9,192 bases of DNA from DATIYF01 sp035517775 (GTDB taxonomy: Bacteria; Acidobacteriota; Terriglobia; Terriglobales; Acidobacteriaceae). The stretch spans positions 1 through 9,192 of the forward strand of contig DATIYF010000130.1 in assembly GCA_035517775.1 (NCBI GenBank), read 5' to 3'. Under the pieces are notes generated by a model, which did no database searches, was not told the origin of the DNA, and saw nothing but the letters and a program-made list of their open reading frames with translations. The translations under genes were made by a program, and so were the position numbers. Positions 5,321 to 9,192 of this stretch are shown here, piece after piece; within the stretch, counting starts at the first letter, position 1; each line of letters opens with the position of its first letter.

Positions 5321-7471
5321 TCACTCCAGAATCGGCAACTTGCGGATGCGCTTTTTGGTGGCGGCATAAATGGCATTGCATAGGGCGGGAGCCACGGGCG
5401 GCACCGGCGGCTCGCCCGCGCCGGAGGGCGCTTCGCTGCTGGGAACGAAGTGGGCTTCGACCAGCGGGGCTTCGTTCATGCGGATGGGAACGTAGTCATC
5501 GAAGTTGCTCTGCACCACGCGGCCGTTTTCAATCGTAATCTGAGCGCGCAAGGCATTGGTGAGGGCGTAAATCACACCGCCCTGAATCTGTTGCCGCAGG
5601 ATGTCAGGATTGACGACCTGGCCGCAATCTATGGCGCCGACCACGCGATGCACACGGGGCTGGCCCTTGGTCATGGAAATTTCGACCACTTCAGCCATGT
5701 AGGTGTGAAAGCACCCGAAGCAAGCGAGGCCGCGATAGCGCCCGGCAGGCAAGGGCTGGTTCCATCCGGCCTTTTCTGCGGCCAATTGCAGAACTCCGCG
5801 CATGCGGGCGGTGCTCCAGGTGGTATCGAAGAACTGGATGTTCTCATCTTGGGCCAGCAGGTGGAGACGGAAGGCGAGCGGATCTTTTCCGGCGGCTTCG
5901 GCGAGCTCATCGAGAAAACTTTCGCTGGCGAATCCCATTTGCAGGGCATAGACGGAGCGCATCCAGCCGAGCGGCACAGGGGTTTCCGCCATCACGTATT
6001 CCAGCCGGGCGTTGGGAAAGGAATAAATGAGCGAGGCTTCGTCGGGAAGATCGGCGTCTGCGCCATTGGCGGCGGGGTAGCCCTTTTGACCGTTGATGGA
6101 AGGCGCGACCAGACGATGCCGAAAGCTGACCGGCCAACCCTCGTGATCGAGCACCGCGCTGAGCTGGTGATAGCTTGGAGGGCGGTAAGTGGAGCAGCGC
6201 ATGTCATCTTCGCGAGTCCACATGACCTGCACCGGGGCGTTGATGGCCTTTGACACAAGCGCGGCTTCCACGGCGTAGTCGTGCTCCAGGCGGCGGCCAA
6301 AGCCGCCGCCCATGAGGGTGACATTGACTTTCACCTGAGAAGGATCGAGCTTGAGAAGCTGGGCCACGGTGTCGCGGCAATCCTGCGGAACCTGGGTGGG
6401 CGCCCACAGCTCGATGTTCGCTCCGCGAAAATCAGCGGTGCAGTTGCCGGGCTCCATGGGGGCGTGGGCCATCATGGGCAGCTGATACTCGGCAGCGATG
6501 CGGCGGCCGGAGATTTTGGAAACATCTCCCCTGGAATACAGCGGAACGGCCTTGCTCGAGGCTGACTGTTTCAGGGCAGCGAAGATGGCGGCGGTGTTCA
6601 GATCTTTGTTGGGGCCTTCGTCCCAGGTGAGTTTGAGAGCGCGGCGGCCCTGGATAGCGTTCCAGACGTTATCGGCGACCACGGCGATAGCGGTGTCACT
6701 GATTCTTTCTACGGAGCTGACGCCGGGAACTTTTCTGGCGGCGGCGTCATCGCAGGCCGCGATTTTTCCGCCGATAACGGGGCAACGGGCCAGCACAGCG
6801 TATTTCATTCCCGGCAGGCGGAAATCAATGCCGAATCCGGCGGTGCCGTTGACCTTGGAGGGAGTATCGAGACGGGGCAGGGGCTTGCCAATAATGGTGT
6901 AATCCTTCGCTTGTTTCAAGGGGGGATCAGCGGGCACCGGCAACTTTGCCGCCTTGGCGGCAAGCGCGCCGTAGCTTAACCATGCGTTGCTGCCGCTGCG
7001 CCAGACCTTTCCCTCTGCGGCGCGGCACTCGGAGCGCGGAATTCCCCATTCCGCGGCGGCGGCGCTGATCAACATTTCGCGGGCGGCGGCGCCGGCCTTG
7101 CGCATGGGGTCCCAGGTGGTGCGGACGCTGGCGCTGCCGCCGGTGGTCTGATCGCCGAAAACAGTGCTGGCCCCGGCCTGCGCGATCGAGATCTGCTTCC
7201 AATCGGCCTCGAGTTCTTCGGCGAGAATCATGGGCAGCGAAGTGCGCACGCCCTGGCCCATCTCCGAGCGGGCCACGACGATGGTGATTTTGTCGTCGGG
7301 GGTGATGCTCAGGTAGGCGTTGGGCGCGAAGGCAGCGTCTTCCGCAGCAGCCGAAGCAGGTAGATAGATGGCGATCACCAGGCCGGCGCCGGCGGCGGCG
7401 CTCGAAATGAGGAAGCCGCGCCGGGAAAGAGCCATTGGCCCGGGATTGGCGAGGGAAGTCTTGTTCAGCAT
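5321..7471 (-). CDS. Tat-exported molybdopterin-binding oxidoreductase subunit, IorB-like (xanthine dehydrogenase superfamily)
   Basis: This protein of 716 residues resembles the large subunit of isoquinoline 1-oxidoreductase and related aldehyde or N-heterocycle hydroxylases, which bind molybdopterin-cytosine-dinucleotide in the periplasm. The Tat signal SRRGFL lies at residues 16-21, followed by a hydrophobic alanine-rich stretch. The segment MGQGVRTSLPMILAEELEAD, which in xanthine dehydrogenases is C-terminal, lies near the N-terminus here, as I recall for the IorB family. Then come a middle Ald_Xan_dh_C-like part (RLDTPSKVNGTAGFG), the cofactor loop MGGGFGRRLEHDYA, and the C-terminal GAGEPPVPPVAPA with catalytic-type E687. 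The protein looks full length for the family. The start could also be the ATG at 7435, 12 codons in; neither has a clear Shine-Dalgarno sequence. The frame stays open further upstream only by chance. The usual small 2Fe-2S subunit gene is not adjacent on either side. The substrate is unknown. Confidence 0.88.
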   Translation of the reverse strand: MLNKTSLANPGPMALSRRGFLISSAAAGAGLVIAIYLPASAAAEDAAFAPNAYLSITPDDKITIVVARSEMGQGVRTSLPMILAEELEADWKQISIAQAGASTVFGDQTTGGSASVRTTWDPMRKAGAAAREMLISAAAAEWGIPRSECRAAEGKVWRSGSNAWLSYGALAAKAAKLPVPADPPLKQAKDYTIIGKPLPRLDTPSKVNGTAGFGIDFRLPGMKYAVLARCPVIGGKIAACDDAAARKVPGVSSVERISDTAIAVVADNVWNAIQGRRALKLTWDEGPNKDLNTAAIFAALKQSASSKAVPLYSRGDVSKISGRRIAAEYQLPMMAHAPMEPGNCTADFRGANIELWAPTQVPQDCRDTVAQLLKLDPSQVKVNVTLMGGGFGRRLEHDYAVEAALVSKAINAPVQVMWTREDDMRCSTYRPPSYHQLSAVLDHEGWPVSFRHRLVAPSINGQKGYPAANGADADLPDEASLIYSFPNARLEYVMAETPVPLGWMRSVYALQMGFASESFLDELAEAAGKDPLAFRLHLLAQDENIQFFDTTWSTARMRGVLQLAAEKAGWNQPLPAGRYRGLACFGCFHTYMAEVVEISMTKGQPRVHRVVGAIDCGQVVNPDILRQQIQGGVIYALTNALRAQITIENGRVVQSNFDDYVPIRMNEAPLVEAHFVPSSEAPSGAGEPPVPPVAPALCNAIYAATKKRIRKLPILE
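5324..5327 (-). promoter_or_regulatory. Ribosome binding site of the GH5 gene inside the upstream stop region
   Basis: The minus strand reads CTGGAGTGACCGGTG, in which GAG-TGA ends the molybdoenzyme gene and GTG starts the GH5 gene. GGAG is 6 bases from the GTG. A ribosome finishing the first gene would end on this site, so translational coupling is likely. Confidence 0.55.
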
Positions 7472-7482
7472 GAGATTAAGAA

Positions 7483-7501
7483 GGCTTCCGCTTAGGAAGC
7501 C
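7483..7501 (-). promoter_or_regulatory. Hairpin-forming inverted repeat in the molybdoenzyme gene leader
   Basis: GGCTTCC and GGAAGCC form a perfect 7-base-pair stem around a 5-base loop, ending 11 bases upstream of the ATG at 7471. No U-run follows, so it does not look like an intrinsic terminator. It could be an operator or an mRNA structure that affects initiation; the GGAAG of one arm could act as a poorly spaced Shine-Dalgarno sequence. The function is not established. Confidence 0.45.
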
Positions 7502-7561
7502 GGACGATGGACATCGTATCCAACATCGGAAGAAAGGGGAATAGGCGGACGAAGACCGAGT

Positions 7562-7621
7562 AACCACAGAGGGCGCAGAGGACCCGGAGGAATGGCAGAC
7601 TGGGACAACCACAAAGGACAC
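7562..7621 (+). repeat. Nonamer-type intergenic repeat block, copy 2
   Basis: Successive 9-base units AACCACAGA, GGGCGCAGA, GGACCCGGA run from 7562, followed after about 18 bases by AACCACAAAGGACAC (7607-7621). The period of 9 is clear. On the opposite strand it encodes the chance peptide LRVLCALCGY, which I recall as a frequent false-ORF product of this repeat type. Orientation matches the blocks at 1597 and 8929. Confidence 0.75.
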
Positions 7622-7773
7622 TGCGGAAAAAGGGACCGACTTTGCTACTTTTGGCCCTGCTGCATCGCGCTGCGCAGAATCTGCTCGCCGATTTCTTCCT
7701 GAAAGGCTGAGAAGCCGGATGGCGCCTTTGTAACGGGAAGACGAGTTGCGCCGCGACCGCGTATTTCTGCTGA

Positions 7774-7779
7774 TACACT
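7774..7779 (+). promoter_or_regulatory. -10-like element placed for a leaderless or short-leader reductase mRNA
   Basis: TACACT, preceded by TG (TGATACACT), ends 8 bases before the ATG at 7788. No Shine-Dalgarno sequence stands upstream of that ATG. Transcription would then start at or next to the start codon, as in leaderless mRNAs. No good -35 box is seen, so the call is weak. Confidence 0.3.
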
Positions 7780-7787
7780 CTCCCACA

Positions 7788-8912
7788 ATGATTCCCGGAC
7801 ATGCCACAGCGGAGGGCACCGCCCGCTTGCGTGAGCGCTTTCCTGACCTGCGCGAGGCGGGGCATTTTCGCCGGCCGGAGCACGTCCCGGGTGTGAGGGA
7901 GTTGTGCCTTTCATCCATCGGGATGGGAACTTATCTGGGAGAGCCGGACGATGCCGCCGACCAGGAATATGTAGAGGCGGCGATTGCCGCCTTGCGGTCA
8001 GGCATCAACGTGCTCGACACCGCCATCAACTATCGCCACCAGCGCTCGGAGCGGAACCTGGGAGCGGCCCTGCGCCGGCTGGTGGATGGGGGCGAGTTGC
8101 GGCGCGATGAAGTGCTGGTTTGCACCAAGGCGGGATATCTTTCTTTCGACGGCAACGCCCCCGCTGATCCGCGCGGATATTTCATTCGCGAATACGTGGA
8201 GCCGGGGATTCTCGATCCGCGCCAGATTGCCGGGGGAATGCACTGCATGGCGCCGGCGTATTTGGAGAACCAGATTGAGCGCTCGCGGCGCAATCTGGGG
8301 CTGGAGACGATTGACGTTTTCTATATCCACAATCCCGAATCGCAGCTGGCTGAGGTGTCGCGGGCAGTTTTTGCGCAGCGCCTGAAGGAGGCATTCGGCC
8401 TGCTGGAAAAGCAGGTAAAGGCGGGCAAGCTGCAGTATTACGGGCTGGCCACCTGGAGCGCTTTTCGGGTGGCGGAGGGATCGCGGGACTGCGTGGAGCT
8501 GCACGAGGTGGTGAAGTTGGCCGAGGAAGCCGGAGGCGAGCATCATCATCTGCGCTTTGTGCAGTTGCCCTTCAGCCTGGCCATGCCCGAGGCCTATGCG
8601 CTGGCCAACCAGGGCGTGGGGAAGGAGCGGTCATCCTTTTTGAACGCCGCTTTGCGCCTGGGAATCGCGGTGGTGGGCAGCGCCACCTTGTGCCAGGGCA
8701 GGCTGGCGCACAGTCTGCCGGATGCCGTGGGCCGCATTCTCGGCATGAAGAGTGACGCCGAAAATGCCATTCAGTTCTCGCGCTCGGCCCCGGGGCTGGC
8801 CACGGCCCTGGTGGGCATGGGCCACAAAGAGCACGTGGCCGCGAACCTGAAGCCGGCGCTGGTTCCGGTGGCGCCGCAGGAAGAGTGGAAGAAGCTATTC
8901 ACGCAGCATTGA
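7788..8912 (+). CDS. Aldo/keto reductase family oxidoreductase
   Basis: This 374-residue protein should reduce aldehydes or ketones with NADPH in the cytoplasm; no signal peptide is seen. The AKR catalytic tetrad can be placed: D77 and Y82 in LDTAINYR, K114 in VCTKAGY, and H181 in FYIHNPES. The strand GMGTYLG near residues 45-51 opens the barrel. It is longer than the usual 280-330 residues because of an N-terminal extension of about 35 residues and a longer stretch (about 65 residues) between the lysine and the histidine. The cofactor-binding end is visible as ALVGMGHKEHVAANL near the C-terminus. The ATG at 7788 is preferred; an in-frame TTG at 7746 would add 14 residues. Neither has a good Shine-Dalgarno sequence. 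It is transcribed divergently from the molybdoenzyme gene, so shared control is possible but not shown. Confidence 0.9.
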   Translation: MIPGHATAEGTARLRERFPDLREAGHFRRPEHVPGVRELCLSSIGMGTYLGEPDDAADQEYVEAAIAALRSGINVLDTAINYRHQRSERNLGAALRRLVDGGELRRDEVLVCTKAGYLSFDGNAPADPRGYFIREYVEPGILDPRQIAGGMHCMAPAYLENQIERSRRNLGLETIDVFYIHNPESQLAEVSRAVFAQRLKEAFGLLEKQVKAGKLQYYGLATWSAFRVAEGSRDCVELHEVVKLAEEAGGEHHHLRFVQLPFSLAMPEAYALANQGVGKERSSFLNAALRLGIAVVGSATLCQGRLAHSLPDAVGRILGMKSDAENAIQFSRSAPGLATALVGMGHKEHVAANLKPALVPVAPQEEWKKLFTQH

Positions 8913-8928
8913 GATCGCACCCCAGATT

Positions 8929-8979
8929 AACCAGCAAAGACACGAAGGATCACCAAGGAAGGCTTTTCACCACGAAGGG
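8929..8979 (+). repeat. Nonamer-type intergenic repeat block, copy 3
   Basis: Right after the reductase stop come AACCAGCAAAGACACGAAGG (from 8929), then ATCACCAAGGAAGG, and CACCACGAAGGG (8968-8979). The unit and orientation agree with the blocks at 1597 and 7562. No terminator hairpin is visible between the reductase stop and this block. Confidence 0.7.
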
Positions 8980-9003
8980 AAACACACACATCTCTTGCCC
9001 CGG

Positions 9004-9156
9004 ATGGTTCGCTGGGAGTCTGGCAAGCCGGTGCACGTAGCCGTGCCGGAAGCGGACCTTTCGGCCGAACTCAAGCGCGGGCTGGAGTTCGTCAGGAAAA
9101 ACAGAAAAGCTTCTGGCGCAGGCTCAGCTCAAGGTCGTGGGTCAGTTTCGGGGTAG
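9004..9156 (+). pseudogene. Short ORF near the right edge, possibly a frame-disrupted gene fragment
   Basis: From the ATG at 9004 a 50-residue frame begins MVRWESGKPVHVAVPEADLS, looks protein-like up to about residue 35 (ELKRGLEFVRKN), then turns into a glycine/serine-rich tail and stops at 9156. From about 9095 the +1 frame instead reads EKLLAQAQLKVVGQFRG and stays open to the window edge. A single-base indel between the two would make one continuous protein. I do not recognise the family. It could be a real small protein, a decayed gene, or a sequencing error; no Shine-Dalgarno sequence is present. Confidence 0.3.
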
Positions 9157-9192
9157 CCCGGCAAAACCACTGAAGCCGGAAGTGGCACGAAG

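Larger units (their letters stand above)
7472..7787. other. Divergent intergenic region between the molybdoenzyme and aldo/keto reductase genes
   Basis: These 316 bases must hold the promoters of both flanking genes. Seen here are an inverted repeat at 7483-7501, a small CGATG-2-CATCG inverted repeat at 7505-7516, a nonamer repeat block at 7562-7621, and a -10-like TACACT at 7774-7779 before the reductase. For the molybdoenzyme only a poor candidate is visible on the minus strand (TTCCCC at 7541-7536, 17-base spacer, TACGAT at 7518-7513). I see no convincing gene; minus-strand frames open across it continue antisense into the reductase. Confidence 0.6.

Noticed and set aside
5450..6253. 267-codon open frame on the plus strand opposite the molybdoenzyme gene
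   Set aside because: It lies wholly inside a gene with clear IorB-family motifs and has no recognisable domain; it is a mirror frame.
7645..7750. Minus-strand peptide ending in an acidic/glutamine-rich helix-like tail (EEIGEQILRSAMQQGQK)
   Set aside because: It looks protein-like, but no start codon or ribosome binding site was found in the intergenic part and the frame continues antisense into the reductase. It could be a gene remnant; support is too thin for a feature.
7472..7918. N-terminal extension of the molybdoenzyme frame to 7918
   Set aside because: The added stretch crosses the nonamer repeat and the antisense of the reductase start. The Tat signal marks the true N-terminus near 7471 or 7435.

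Overview
The window is GC-rich bacterial chromosome. It most resembles a soil Acidobacteriota (Terriglobia-like) genome. This rests on protein style, the intergenic GCTGAAA-type heptamer run and AACCACAAAGG-type nonamer runs that I associate with such genomes, and the mix of secreted glycoside hydrolase and molybdo-hydroxylase genes. No marker here fixes the phylum, so the assignment is an inference.

Region 1 (1-1570, minus strand) is a classical housekeeping operon read right to left: a good sigma70-type promoter (TTGACA-17-TATTCT), then yceD (DUF177), rpmF (ribosomal protein L32) and plsX (phosphate acyltransferase). plsX runs off the left edge. The order links 50S ribosome biogenesis to phospholipid and fatty-acid synthesis. 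A degenerate heptamer run lies between yceD and rpmF.

Region 2 (1597-2394, plus strand) starts divergently from that operon. It has a nonamer repeat block, a weak promoter with an inverted repeat, and a two-gene toxin-antitoxin module: a FitA-like ribbon-helix-helix antitoxin and a PIN-domain VapC toxin that starts with TTG inside the antitoxin stop codon.

Region 3 (2557-5317) is a convergent pair. A multi-pass GT-C glycosyltransferase of the ArnT/PMT type (plus) and a secreted GH5 endoglucanase-like enzyme (minus) overlap by 38 bases at their 3' ends.

Region 4 (5321-7471, minus) is a Tat-exported molybdopterin-binding subunit of the isoquinoline 1-oxidoreductase beta (IorB) type. It lies directly upstream of the GH5 gene with only 3 bases between them, so the two are probably one transcript and translationally coupled. 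The usual 2Fe-2S partner subunit is not in the window.

Region 5 (7472-9192) holds a 316-base divergent intergenic region with a hairpin and a second nonamer block. It is followed by an aldo/keto reductase gene (plus), a third nonamer block, and a short ORF near the right edge that looks frame-disrupted.

Most of the window is ordinary chromosome. The points most worth a second look are the molybdoenzyme-GH5 coupling without an Fe-S partner, the three same-orientation nonamer blocks, the 3' gene overlap, and the disrupted ORF at the right edge.
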